In this document: positions 30,063 to 42,000 of the stretch, one piece after another
How positions within the stretch are numbered: the stretch's first letter is position 1
Layout: the number at the start of each line of letters is the position of its first letter
Assembly: GCA_037954235.1 (NCBI GenBank)
Contig: JBBMOA010000001.1
Coordinates: 31,149,574-31,213,573, forward strand
DNA: 64,000 nucleotides
Direction: 5' to 3'
Source: Aulostomus chinensis
Taxonomy: Eukaryota; Chordata; Actinopteri; Syngnathiformes; Aulostomidae
Made by a program: the position numbers and the translations under genes
The notes under the pieces: generated by a model
Databases searched by the model: none
The model's input: only the letters and a program-made list of their open reading frames with translations
What the model was told of the DNA's origin: nothing

Positions 30063-33000
30063 ATTGCTAATGAACTCAAAATGATGCGAAAAGTAATGTA
30101 GTGATAGTTGCTAATAAACTAAGTGATGCTGACACTCATGTGGTTAGAGTTTCAAGTAACCTAAAAATGATGCAGACAGTAATGTAGTAAGAGTTGCTAA
30201 TAACCTCAAAGTAATGCGACAGTGATTTCAGAAGAATTGCTAATGATCTCAAAATGATGCGACAGTGATTTAGTAAGAATTGCTAATGAACTCAAAATGA
30301 TGCTGACAGTAATGTAGTGATAGTTGCTACGAACCTCAAAATAATGCGACTGTGATGTCAGAAGAATTGCAAATGAACTTAAAATGATGCTAACAGTAAT
30401 GTAGTGATAGTTGCTAATCAAGTCAGTGATGCTTGCAGTAATGTAGTAAGTGTTTCAAACAACCTCAAAGTGATGCTGACAGTCATGTAGTAAGAGTTGC
30501 TACGAACCTCAAAATAATGTGACAGTAATGTAGTAAAAGTTGCCACGAACCTCAAAATATTGCGAAAGTGATGTCGGAGTAATTGCTAATAAACTCAAAA
30601 TGATGCTAACAGTTATGTAGTGATAGTTGCTAATCAACTCAGTGATGCTTACAGTAATGTAGTAAGAGTTTCCAACAACCTGAAAGTGATGCTGACAGTC
30701 ATGTAGTAAGTGTTTTCAACAACTTCAAAGTGATGCTGACAGTCTTGTAGTAAGAGTTGCAAATGAACTCAATTTAATGCGACAGTGATGTCTTAAGAAT
30801 TGCTAATAGACTCAAAATTATGCTAACAGTAAAGTAGTAAGAGTTGCTTCGAACCTCAAAATAAAACAACGGTGATGTGGTAAAAGTTGCTACGAACCTC
30901 AAAATATTGCGACAGTGTATCGGAAGAATAGCTAATTAACTCAAAATGAAGCTAACAGTAATGTAGTGATAGTTGCTAATCAATTCAGTGATGCTTACAG
31001 TAATGTAGTAAGTGTTTCGAAAAACCTCAAAGTGATGCTGACAGTCATGTAGTAAGAGTTGCTACGAACCTCAAAATAATGCGACAGTGATGTCAGAAGA
31101 ATTGCTAAAGATCTCAAAATGATGCGACAGTGATTTAGTAAGAATTGCTAATTAACTCAAAATGATGCTAACAGTAATGGAGTGAACATTTCGAACAACC
31201 TCAAAGTGATGCTGAAAGTCATGTACTAAGAGTTGCTACGAAGCTAAAAATAATGTGACAGTGATGTCGGAAGAATTGCTAATGATCTCAAAATGATGCG
31301 ACAGTGATGTAGTAAGAATTGCTAATGAACTCAAAATGATGCTAACAGTAATGGAGTGAAAGTTTCGAATAACCTCAAAATGATGCTGACGGTCATGTAG
31401 TAAGAGTTGCTACGAACCTCAAAATAATGCGACTGATGTCAGAAGAATTGCTAAAGATCTCAAAATGATGCGACACTGATTTAGTAAGAATTGCTAATGA
31501 ACTCAAAATGATGCTAACAGTAATGGAGTGAAAGTTTCGAACAACCTCAAAGTGATGCTGATAGTCATGTAGTAAGAGTTGCTTCGAACCTCAAAATAAT
31601 GCGACAGTGATGTCGGAAGAATTGCTAGTGATCTCAAATGATGTGACAGTGATGTAGTAAGAATTGCTAATGAACTCAAAATGATGCTAACAGTAATGGA
31701 GTGAAAGTTTCGAATAACCTCAAAGTGATGCTGACAGTCATGTGGTTTGAGTTGCGAGTAAATTAAAAATGATGCTGAAAGTGATGTTGTAAGAATTGCT
31801 ATTGAACTCAAAACGATGCTAACAGTATCGTAGTGATAGTTGCAAATAAACTCAGTGATGCTTACAGTAATGTAGTAAGTGTTTCGAACAACCTCAAAGT
31901 GATGCTGACAGTCATGTCGTAAGAGTTGCTACTAACCTCAATTTAATGCTACAGTGATGTCTATGAATTGCTAATAAACTCAAAATGACGCTAACAGTAA
32001 TGTAGTGATAGTTGCTAATAAACTCAAAATGATGCTAAAAGTAATGTAGTGATAGTTGCTAATCAACTCAGTGATGCTTACAGTAATTTAGTCAGTGTTT
32101 CGAACAACCTCAAAGTGACGCTGACAGTCATTTAGTAAGAGTTGCTACTAACCTCAATTTAATGCTACAGTGATGTCTATGAATTGCTAATAAACTCAAA
32201 ATGATGCTAACAGTAATGGAGTGAAAGTTTCGAATAACCTCAAAGTGATGCTGACAGTCATGTGGTTTGAGTTGCGAGTAAATTAAAAATGATGCTGAAA
32301 GTGATGTTGTAAGAATTGCTATTGAACTCAAAACGATGCTAACAGTATCGTAGTGATAGTTGCAAATAAACTCAGTGATGCTTACAGTAATGTAGTAAGT
32401 GTTTCGAACAACCTCAAAGTGATGCTGACAGTCATGTCGTAAGAGTTGCTACTAACCTCAAAGTGATGCTAACAGTAATGTAATGAGAATTGCTAATGAA
32501 CTCAAAGTGATGCTGACAGTAATGTAGTAAGTGTTTCAAACAACCTCAAAGTGATGCTGACAGTCATGTCGTAAGAGTTGCTACTAACCTCAATTTAATG
32601 CTACAGTGATGTCTATGAATTGCTAATAAACTCAAAATGACGCTAACAGTAATGTAGTGATAGTTGCTAATAAACTCAGTGATGCTTACAGTAATGTAGT
32701 AAGTGTTTCAAACAACCTCAAAGTGATGCTGACAGTCATGTAGTAAGAGTTGCTACTAACCTCAATTTAATGCTACAGTGATGTCTATGAATTGCTAATA
32801 AACTCAAAATGACGCTAACAGTAATGTAGTGATAGTTGCTAATAAACTCAAAATGATGCTAAAAGTAATGTAGTGATAGTTGCTAATCAACTCAGTGATG
32901 CTTACAGTAATGTAGTCAGTGTTTCGAACAACCTCAAAGTGACGCTGACAGTCATTTAGTAAGAGTTGCTACTAACCTCAATTTAATGCTACAGTGATGT

Positions 33001-35738
33001 CTATGAATTGCTAATAAACTCAAAATGACGCTAACAGTAATGTAGTGATAGTTGCTAATAAACTCAGTGATGCTTACAGTAATGTAGTAAGTGTTTCAAA
33101 CAACCTCAAAGTGATGCTGAAAGTCATGTAGTAAGAGTTGCTACTAACCTCAATTTAATGCTACAGTGATGTCTATGAATTGCTAATAAACTCAAAATGA
33201 CGCTAACAGTAATGTAGTGATAGTTGCTAATAAACTCAGTGATGCTTACAGTAATGTAGTAAGTGTTTTGAACAACCTCAAAGTGATGCTGACAGTCATG
33301 TGCTAAGAGTTGGTACGAACCTTAAAATAATGCAACAGTAATGCAGTAAGAGTTGCTCCGAACCTAAAAATAATGCGACAGTGATGTCGGAAGAATTGCT
33401 AATGATCTCAAAATGATGCAACAGTAATGGAGTAAGAATTGCTAATGTACTCAAAATGATGCTAATAGTAATGTAGTGAAAGTTTCGAATAACCTCGAAG
33501 CGATGCTGACAGTCATGTGGTTAGAGTTGCTACGAACCTCAAAATAATGCGAAAGTGATGTCAGAAGAATTGGTAATGATCTCAAACTGATGGGACAGTG
33601 ATGTCGTAAGAATTGCTAATGAACTTAAAATGATGCTAAAAGTAATGTAGTGATAGTTGCTAATCAACTCATTGATGCTTACAGTAATGTAGTAAGAGTT
33701 TCGAACAACCTCAAAGTGATGCTGACAGTCATGTAGTAAGTGTTTCGAACAACTTCAAAGTGATGCTGACAGTCATGTAGTAAGAGTTGCTAATGAACTC
33801 AATTTAATGCTACAGTGATGTCGTAAGAATTGCTAACAAACTCAAAATGATGCTAAAAGTAATGTAGTGATAGTTGCTAATCAACTCATTGATGCTTACA
33901 GTAATGTAGTAAGTGTTTCGAAAAACCTCAAAATAATGCGACAGTCATGTACTAAGAGTTGCTTCGAACCTCAGAATGATGGTAACAGTAATGGAGTGAT
34001 AGTTGCTAATCAACTCATTGATGCTTACAGTAATGTAGTAAGTGTTTCGAAAAACCTCAAAATAATGCGACAGTGATTTCGGAAGAATTGCCAATGAACT
34101 CAACATGATGCTAACAGTAATGGAGTAAGAAGTGCGAATGTACTCAAATTGATGCTAAATGTAATGTAGTGAAAGTTTTGAATAACTTCAAAGTGATGCT
34201 GACAGTCATGTAGTAAGAGTTGCTACGAACCTAAAAATAATGCGACAGTGATGTAGTAAAAGTTGCTACGAACCTCAAAATAATGCGACAGTGATGTCGG
34301 AAGAATTGCTAATGATCTCAAAATGATGCGACAGTAATGGAGTAAGAATTGCTAATGTACTCAAAATGATGCTAATAGTAATGTAGTGAAAGTTTCGAAT
34401 AACCTCAAAGTGATGCTGACAGTCATGTAGTAAGAGTTGCTACGAACCTAAAAATAATGCGACAGTGATGTTGGAAAAATTGCTAAAAAAACTCAAAATG
34501 ATGCTGACGGTAATGTAGGAAGAGTTGAAACTAACGTTAAAATGATGCTACAGTGATGTCATAAGAATTGCTAATAAACTCAAAATGATGCTAAAAGTAA
34601 TGTAGTGACAGTTGCGAATGAACTCAGTGATGCTTACAGTAACGTAGTTAGTATTTCGAACTACCTCCAATTGATGCTGACAGTAATGTATTAAGAATTG
34701 CTATGTACCTCAAAATAATGCGACAGTGATTTCAGAAGAATTGGTAATGAACTCAAAATAATGCTAACATTACTGTAGTGAAGGTTTGGAATAACCTCGA
34801 AGTGATTATGACAATCATGTAGTAAGAGTTGCTACAAACCTCAAAATAATGCGACAGTGATTTCAGAAGAATTGGTAATGATCTCAAACTGATGCTACAG
34901 TGATGTCATAAGAATTGCTAATAAATTAAAATGATGCTAACAGTAATGTAGTGACAGTTGCTAATGAACTATGTGATGCTTACAGTAATGGAGTAAGTGT
35001 TTCAAACAACCTCAAAGTGATGCTGACAGTCATGTAGTAAGAGTTGCTACTAACCTCAAAATAATGCGACAGTGATGTAGTAAGAATTGCTAATGAACTC
35101 AAAATGATGCTAACAGTAATGGAGTGATAGTTGCTAATAAACTCAAAGTGATGCTGACAGTAATGTAGTAAGAATTTCTACGAACCTTAAAATAATGCGA
35201 CAGTGATGGAGGAAGAATTGCTAATGAACTCAAAATGATGCTAACAGTAATGGAGTGAAAGTTTCAAACAACCTCAAAGTGATGCTGACAGTCATGTAGT
35301 AAGAGTTGCTACTAACCTCAAAATAATGCGACAGTGATGTAGTAAGAATTGCTAATGAACTCAAAATGATGCTAACAGTAATGTAGTGATAGTTGCTAAT
35401 AAACTCAAAGTGATGCTGACAGTAATGTAGTAAAAGTTGCTACGAACCTTTAAATAATGCGACAGTGATGTCAGAAGAATTGCTAATGAACTCAAAATGA
35501 TGCTAACAGTAATGGAGTGAAAGTTTCGAATAACCTCAAAGTGATGCTAACAGTCATGTACGAAGAGTTGCTACGAACCTCAAAATAATGCGACAGTGAT
35601 GTAGTAAAAGTTGATACGAACCTCAAAATATTGCGACAGTGATGTCGGAAGAATTGCTAATGAACTAAAATTGATGCTAACAGTAATGTAGTGATATTTG
35701 CTAATCAACTCAGTGATGCTTACAGTAATGTAGTAAGA
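30063..35738 (-). repeat. 43-44 bp satellite, reverse orientation (block 2)
   Basis: The same monomer as block 1 but on the minus strand: landmarks appear as CTCAAAATGATGC, ACAGTAATGTAGT, AGTTGCTA and AGAATTGCTAA. Next to the arm, monomers with rare words (AAACTAAGTGATGCTGAC, TTTCAGAAGAATTGC) mirror the order in block 1, so the inverted duplication included satellite. Local segmental copies occur: the segment around 31700-31930 recurs at 32200-32460, and a unit with CAATTTAATGCTACAGTGATG repeats several times between 31930 and 33180. Short open frames are by-products. Confidence 0.93.
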
Positions 35739-35870
35739 GCTGCTGGAGGCTCAAGGACCTGAACCAGTTCCCTGAACCCTTCCCTCTCAACAGTGCTGAG
35801 GGGCTGGCAGTCCTTCAGGATGAAATTCAGCAGAGCCTCATCCAGCATCTGCTTCCTGGAAGCTGGATGG
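35739..35870 (-). pseudogene. hAT/ZBED-type transposase fragment
   Basis: On the minus strand the translation contains DEALLNFILKDCQPLSTVER followed by EGFRELVQVLEP. This is the pattern of hAT-family and domesticated ZBED transposases, where a helix with a QP-S-VE motif precedes an F-LV-LEP motif. About 43 codons are present. The frame runs straight into satellite at its 3' side, so the element was cut by the satellite junction. Upstream there are stops, and no BED zinc finger or catalytic region is visible. Non-functional remnant. Confidence 0.7.
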
Positions 35871-36516
35871 TTAAAGATGAAGGAGAGAAGAAATGAATCG
35901 GAATTAATGATCAATGAAGCAACTGTGAGTCAGTTGGAGAGTGGCTGTATACCTGAGTTCATCCTGGTGGATCTGGGACTTCATTCTCATGCCTGGCCCC
36001 ATCATGCCTCAGCACTGAAGAGGTGCTTTTGTTGAGATGAGACGCTTCTGTCCAACAAATGCCACATTCAACCTGCAGAAAAGAACATGAGTGCTCAGCT
36101 AAAAGTTCCTTTCTTCATGGTGACTGGTGTTTCTTAGTCTTAGACCACCAGGTTTCCAATGAGGTGTATCGGATACGCTGTTGTGTGCCGCTGAAATCCG
36201 TCCAATTCCGGCGTTGTTTCCTCATGAAATGTGTTTGCCTTAAAGCTCATTAAAGTGTTGAACCACAATATCGTTCACCATAACTGAGTCAACTTCAAGA
36301 TAACCTACTTCTACATTCCAGTCCCGGCTGCTCCTGTTCTGCTGCAGTCCAGAAAACAACAACCCGATACAATTGGCGCTCCTTCCCACAGCTCCGGCCC
36401 GGATCCGCATGGTTCCGCTGACTGACTGTGAGACGCGCTCCCTCCAGAGTGGCACAGCCCGATGGGGTCCTTATCTGGCACGGGGGCGTAAAACAGGTGC
36501 GACTGAAAAGCCTGGT
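35871..36516. other. Unassigned low-copy sequence
   Basis: No gene recognised. GC and CpG content rise after about 36300. Short frames on both strands lack recognisable domains. Confidence 0.5.
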
Positions 36517-36705
36517 TTATTCTGCGTCGAGGGAACGCGTTGCTCTGCAATACACCGCCAAGCCGCTAGGGGGTGTGGCTTTGTCTTTATTGTTTACGGG
36601 GCTCTTGTCGGATTCCTTGGTTTTCTTCCGGTCACAGACAACAATTGTTGGCCATTTGTCAGTCTTTGTAGTGCCGCGAATAATCCTTTCTTCGGCTTGG
36701 TCCAT
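36517..36705 (-). CDS. Possible small first-exon ORF (62 aa), unknown
   Basis: A minus-strand frame begins at an ATG in good context (AAAAAATGG) about 33 bases from a YY1-type site and 60-115 bases from ETS, CCAAT and CRE motifs, an arrangement typical of housekeeping promoters. The predicted product is lysine-rich and hydrophilic with no domain I know. It may be a leader exon of a gene left behind when the satellite moved in, or chance. Confidence 0.22.
   Translation of the reverse strand: MDQAEERIIRGTTKTDKWPTIVVCDRKKTKESDKSPVNNKDKATPPSGLAVYCRATRSLDAE
36563..36575. promoter_or_regulatory. CTCF-like motif
   Basis: CCGCTAGGGGGTG fits the vertebrate CTCF core (CCRCYAGRGGGY) well. It sits in the GC-rich island. 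Occupancy cannot be judged from sequence. Confidence 0.35.
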
Positions 36706-36737
36706 TTTTTCTTGACGCTTTCACCTCAGAAACTTTG

Positions 36738-36819
36738 AAAATGGCGGTGTTGTTTTGCTGCGACTGAACCGGAAATGACGTTTTGAGCGGACCAATGACA
36801 GTCCTCGACAATGACGTCA
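36738..36819. promoter_or_regulatory. CpG-rich, TATA-less promoter-like cluster
   Basis: Within about 80 bases lie AAAATGGCGG (YY1, 36738-36747), ACCGGAAAT (ETS/GABP, 36768-36776), CCAAT (NF-Y, 36792-36796) and a perfect CRE, TGACGTCA (36812-36819). No TATA box is visible. This combination is typical of vertebrate housekeeping, often two-way, promoters. The YY1 orientation fits minus-strand transcription, but the direction is inferred. Confidence 0.45.
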
Positions 36820-37001
36820 CCCCGCGGCGACGCGATGCGGAGGCAGGATATTTTGGAGGCGCGTTTCAGGCTATGGCGTACGGTCTGCGTACATTACCAG
36901 GGTCGGATCTGGCAGGGTGGAGGATCTTTGATTCATCTTAGCTTTCCTGCTCCGGCTGTTTGAGAAACATTCAAATGGAGATGGTTGTTTGTGTCTTCCA
37001 G

Positions 37002-37925
37002 GCCACGCCAACGCCTCCTTCTGTCCCCACGCTTACGGCTGCCGAAACGTGCCGGTGTCTGAAAACCAGATCATTCTGGATGTGCCGGACCACCAGGTCC
37101 TCCTCACCTGCAGGTTCCTGCAGGCAGAGCACTGTGGTGGTAGGTTTCCTGCTCCTCTGCTGGACTGATACCCTCTCCCTTTCCCCACACGTATCTGCTG
37201 TTTCTACTCTGTGCCTCCTTCTCCTCTGTCAGGCCTGGACTTCTTCCTTCTGTCTCTCCAGGATTACGTCCTGGTGGTGCCTGAGAGCAGCTCCAGCTCC
37301 AGCTCCCTGAACCAAGAACCACTGGAGAAATCTGACCACTTCATCAGCAACTGTGGCCTCAACAGCTTTCATGTCAAGTCGGTGTCTCTCAGCCTGAGTT
37401 GGTCCATGTTCTGTATCCCTGAATGTTCTAGAGGAACTAAACTGGGCCTGACTGGGACGCTTCTGTCTGCTCAGATTTGGGTTGTGAATGCATTCAGATG
37501 TCATTTACAAGCATTGGAACTAAAGACCTGAGCCTCAAGAATATTTAGTTCTTGATTTACTTTCTCTTGCAGGGTTTCATTTTGTGCTAATTTTCTTTTG
37601 AAGATCTTTGTTTTTTTGTTGTCCTTCCATTTAGCAAGTTTGGCTAAGAACCTTTTCCCCACTAAACTAATTTTCCTAAAATGTCTCGCTAACGTTTCCT
37701 TTTTCTCTGTTGTCCCTCCTGTCCTTCGTCTCCATTCTGTCTCAGCTCAGCTGTGTCTCTTGGGCTCTCTTCAACAACGGCGCCCTGCCTTGTGCCTGCC
37801 ATGAGGTTGGAGCTGAGAGTGAAACCTGCGAGTCATTTGGTGGTCGGTGCCGCTGCAGGCCCCACGTGATTGGCCGAGACTGCCACATGTGGGCCGCGGG
37901 CTGCTGGGGATTCCGCACTGCAGAC
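37002..37925 (+). pseudogene. lama5: Laminin alpha-5-like gene fragment (three exons, frameshifted)
   Basis: Laminin alpha-5 is a secreted basement-membrane subunit. Exon 1 (from 37002, after CTTCCAG) encodes HANASFCPHAYGC, closely matching the alpha-5 short arm. Exon 2 (37262-about 37381, after TCTCCAG) encodes DYVLVVPE and EPLEKSDHFISNC. Exon 3 (about 37746-37925, ending at donor GTGAGT) encodes ALFNNGALPCACHEVGA, then HVIGRDC, the start of a laminin EGF-like module. In exon 1 the frame shifts at about 37108: downstream homology (QVPAGRALW) is in another frame, as if one base were lost. In exon 3 the expected DCxxC becomes DCHMW with a new Cys later. Exon 2 lacks a clean AAG|GT donor. The remaining exons are absent, and satellite starts 105 bases later. 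Confidence 0.82.
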
Positions 37926-38030
37926 GTGAGTGTCAGATTGGATGAATGATGAGGAATAAGGGCTTTTAATGATGAGTGAGAGGACGGACCAAACCAACCT
38001 GTCCAACCATCAGAGGACAGTTTGTTGTTC
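37926..38030 (+). other. Start of the intron after the lama5-like exon 3, cut by satellite
   Basis: Intron-like sequence follows the GTGAGT donor for about 105 bases, then passes into satellite at TAGTTTCAACTCTTAC. Confidence 0.6.
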
Positions 38031-41000
38031 TAGTTTCAACTCTTACTACATCACTGTAAGCATCATTTCGAGGTTATTAGCAACTCTTACTACATGACTC
38101 TCAGCATCATTTTTAGGTTACTCGCAACTTTCACGACATGACTGTTAGCATCATTTTGAGTTCATTAGCAATTATTACAACATCACTGTCGCATCATTTT
38201 GAGATCATTAGCAATTCTTCCGACATCACTGTCGCATTATTTGGAGGTTCGTAGCAACTCTTACTACATGACTGTCAGCATCACTTTGAGGTCATTTGAA
38301 ACTTTCACTCCATTACTGTCGCATCATTTTGAGTTCATAAGCAATTCTTACTACATCACTGTCGCATCATTTTGAGATCATTAGCAATTCTTCCAAAAAT
38401 CACTGTCGCATTATTTTGAGGTTCGTAGCAACTCTTACTACATTACTGTTGCATTATTTTAAGGTTCGTAGCAACTCTTACTACATTACTGTCAGCATCA
38501 CTTTGAGTTCATTGGCAACTTTCACTACATTACTGTTAGCATAATTTTGAGTTCATTAGCAATTCTTACGACATCATTGTAGCATTATTTTGATGTTCGT
38601 AGCAACTCTTACTACATTACTGTCAGCATCATTTTTAGGTTACTCGCAACTCTGACCACATGACTGTCAGCATCACTTTGAGGTTGTTCAAAACACTTAC
38701 TACATTACTGTAAGCATCACTGAGTTTATTAGGAACTATCACTACATTACTGTTAGCATCATTTTGAATTTAAGAGCAATTCTTACGACATAACTGTAGC
38801 ATCATTTTGAGGTTAGTTTCAACTCTTCCTCCATTACCGTCAGCATCATTTAGAGTTTATTTGCAATTCTTACGAAATAACTGTCGCATTATTTTGAGGT
38901 TCGTAGCAACTCTTCCTACATGACTGTCAGCATCACTCTGAGGTTATTCGAAACTTTCAGTCCATTACTGTTAGCATCATTTTGAGTTCATTAGCAATTC
39001 TTACTACATCACTGTCACATCATTTTGGGATCATTAGCAGTTCTTCCGACATCACTGTCGCATTATTCGGAGGTTCGTAGCAACTCTGACTACATGACTG
39101 TCAGCATCACTTTGAGGTTATTCGAAACTCTTACTACATTACTGTAAGCATCACTGAGTTTATTAGGAACTATCACTACATTACTTTTTGCATCATTTTG
39201 AGTTCATTAGCAATTCTTACTAAATCACTGTAGCATCATTTTGAGATCATTAGCAATTCTTCTGACATCACTGTTGCATTATTTTGAGGTTCGTCGCAAC
39301 TCTTACTACATGACTGTCAGCATTACTTTGAGGTTGTTCAAAACTCTTACTACATTACTGTAAGCATCACTGAGTTGATTAACAACTATCACTACGTTAC
39401 TGTTAGCATCATTTTGAGTTCAATAGCAATTCTTCCAACATCACTGTCGCATCATTTTTTTGCAACTCTTACTACATTAATTAGCAACTCTTACTACATT
39501 ACAATCAGCATCATTTTTAGGTTACTCGCAACTCTAACCACATGACTGTCAGCATCGCTTTGAGGTTATTCGAAACTTTCACTACATTACAGTTAGCATC
39601 ATATTGAGTTCATTACATTTCTTACGACATCACTGTCGCATCATTTTGAGATAATTAGCAGTTCTTCTGACATCACTGTCGCATTATTTTTTAGGTTCAT
39701 AGCAACTCTTACTACATTACTGTTGTATTATTTTAAGGTTCGTACCAACTCTTACTACATGACTGTCAGCATCACTTTTGGGTTGTTCAAAACACTTACT
39801 ACATTACTGTAAGCATCACTGAGTTTATGAGCAACTATCACTAGGTTACTTTTGTCATCATTTTGAGTTCAATAGCAATTCTTACGACATCAATGTCGCA
39901 TCATTTTGAGAATATTTGCAATTCTTCCTACATCACTGTATCATTATTTTGAGGTTATTAGCAACTCTTACTACATTACTGTAAGCATCACTTTGACTTT
40001 ATAAGCAACTATCACTACATTACTGTTAGTATCATTTTGAGGTTAGTTGCAACTCTTACTACATGACTGTCAGCATCACTTTGAGGTTGTTCGAAACACT
40101 TACTACAATACTGTAAGCATCACTGAGTTGATTCGCAACTATCACTACATTACTGTTACCATCATTTTGAGTTCATTAGAAATTCATCCGACATCACTGT
40201 CGCAATATTTTGAGGTTCGTAGCAACTTTTACGACATCACTGTCGCATTATTTTGAGGTTCGTAGCTACTCTTACTACATGACCGTCAGCATTACTTTGA
40301 GGTTATTCAAAACTTTCACTCCATTACTGTAATTATCATTTTGAGTTCATTAGCAACTCTTACTACATGACTGTCATCATCACTTTGAGGTTGTTCGAAA
40401 CACTTACTACATCACTGTCGCATCATTTTGAGATCATTAGCAATTCTTCTCCAATCACTGTCGCATTATTTTGAGGTTCGAAGCAACTCTTACTACATTA
40501 TTGTTGCATTATTTAAAGGTTCGTAGCAACTCTTACTACATTACTGTCAGCATCACTGAGTACATTAGCAACTATCACCACATTATTGTTAGCATCATCT
40601 TGTGTTCATTAGCAATTCTTACGACATCACTGTCGCAATATTTTGAGGTTCGTAGCAACACTTACTACATGACTGTCAGCATCACTTTGAGGTTATTCGA
40701 AACTTTCACTCCATTACTGTTAGCATCATTTTGAGTTCCTTAGCAATTCTTACTACATCACTGTCGCATCAGTTTGAGATCATTAACAATATTTTTGACA
40801 TCACTGTCGCATTACTTTGAGGTTCGAAGCAACTCTTACTACATTACTGTTAGCATCATTTTGAGTTTATTAGCAACTATCACTACATTACTGTTAGCGT
40901 CATTTTGAGTTTATTAGCAATTCATAGACATCACTGTAGCATTAAATTGAGGTTAGTAGCAACTCTTACTACATGACTGTCAGCATCACTTTGAGGTTGT

Positions 41001-42000
41001 TTGAAACACTTACTACATTACTGTAAGCATCACTGACTTTATTAGCAACTATCACTACATTACTGTTAGCATCATTTTGAGGTTAGAAGCAACTGTTACT
41101 ACATGACTGACAGCATCACTTTTAGGTTGTTGGAAACACTTACTACATTACTGTAAGCATCACTGAGTTAATTAGCAACTATCACTCCATTACTGTTAGC
41201 ATCATTTTGAGTTCATTAGCAATTCTTCCGACATCACTGTCGCATTATTTTGAGGTTCGTAGCAACTCTTACTACATGACTGTCAGCATCACTTTGAGGT
41301 TATTCGAAACACTTACTACATTACTGTAAGCATCACTGACTTGATTAGCAACTATCACTACATTACTGTTAGCATCATTTTGAGTTCATTAGCAATTCTT
41401 CCGACATCACTGTCGCAATATTTTGAGGTTCGTCGCAACTTTTACTACATTACTGTCACATTATTTTGAGGTTCGTAGCAACTCTTACTACATTATTGTT
41501 GCATTATTTTAAGGACCGTAGCAACTCTTACTACATTACTGTCAGCATCACTTTGAGTTTATTAGCAACTATCACTACATTACTTTTTGCATCATTTTGA
41601 ATTAATGAGCAATTCTCACAACATCACTGTAGCATTGAATTGAGTTCATTCGCAACTCTTACTAAATGACTGTCAGCATCACTTTGAGGTTATTCGAAAC
41701 ACTTACTACATTACTGCAAGCATCACTGACTTGATTAGCAACTATCACTACATTACTGTTAGCATCATTTTAAGTTCATTAGCAATTCTTCCGACATCAC
41801 TGTCGCAATATTTTGAGGTTCGTAGCAACTTTTACTACATTACTGTCGCATTATTTTGAGGTTTGTCGCAACTCTCAGTACATGACTGTCAGCATCACTT
41901 TGAGATTATTCGAAACGTTCACTCCATTACTGTGAGCATCATTTTGAGTTCATTAGCAATTCTTCTGACATCACTGTCGCATCATTTTGAGATCTTTAGC
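38031..42000 (+). repeat. 43-44 bp satellite, + orientation, heterogeneous edge (block 3a)
   Basis: The same monomer as block 1. Monomers here vary more from one another than further right, with many private substitutions and small deletions (for example near 39455). This fits older, less homogenised satellite next to the low-copy island. No genes. Confidence 0.92.

Noticed and set aside
36872..36940. Plus-strand ATG with a short frame (MAYGLRT...) after the promoter-like cluster as the start of the lama5-like gene
   Set aside because: It stops after 22 codons, and the lama5-like exons match an internal part of the protein, not its start.
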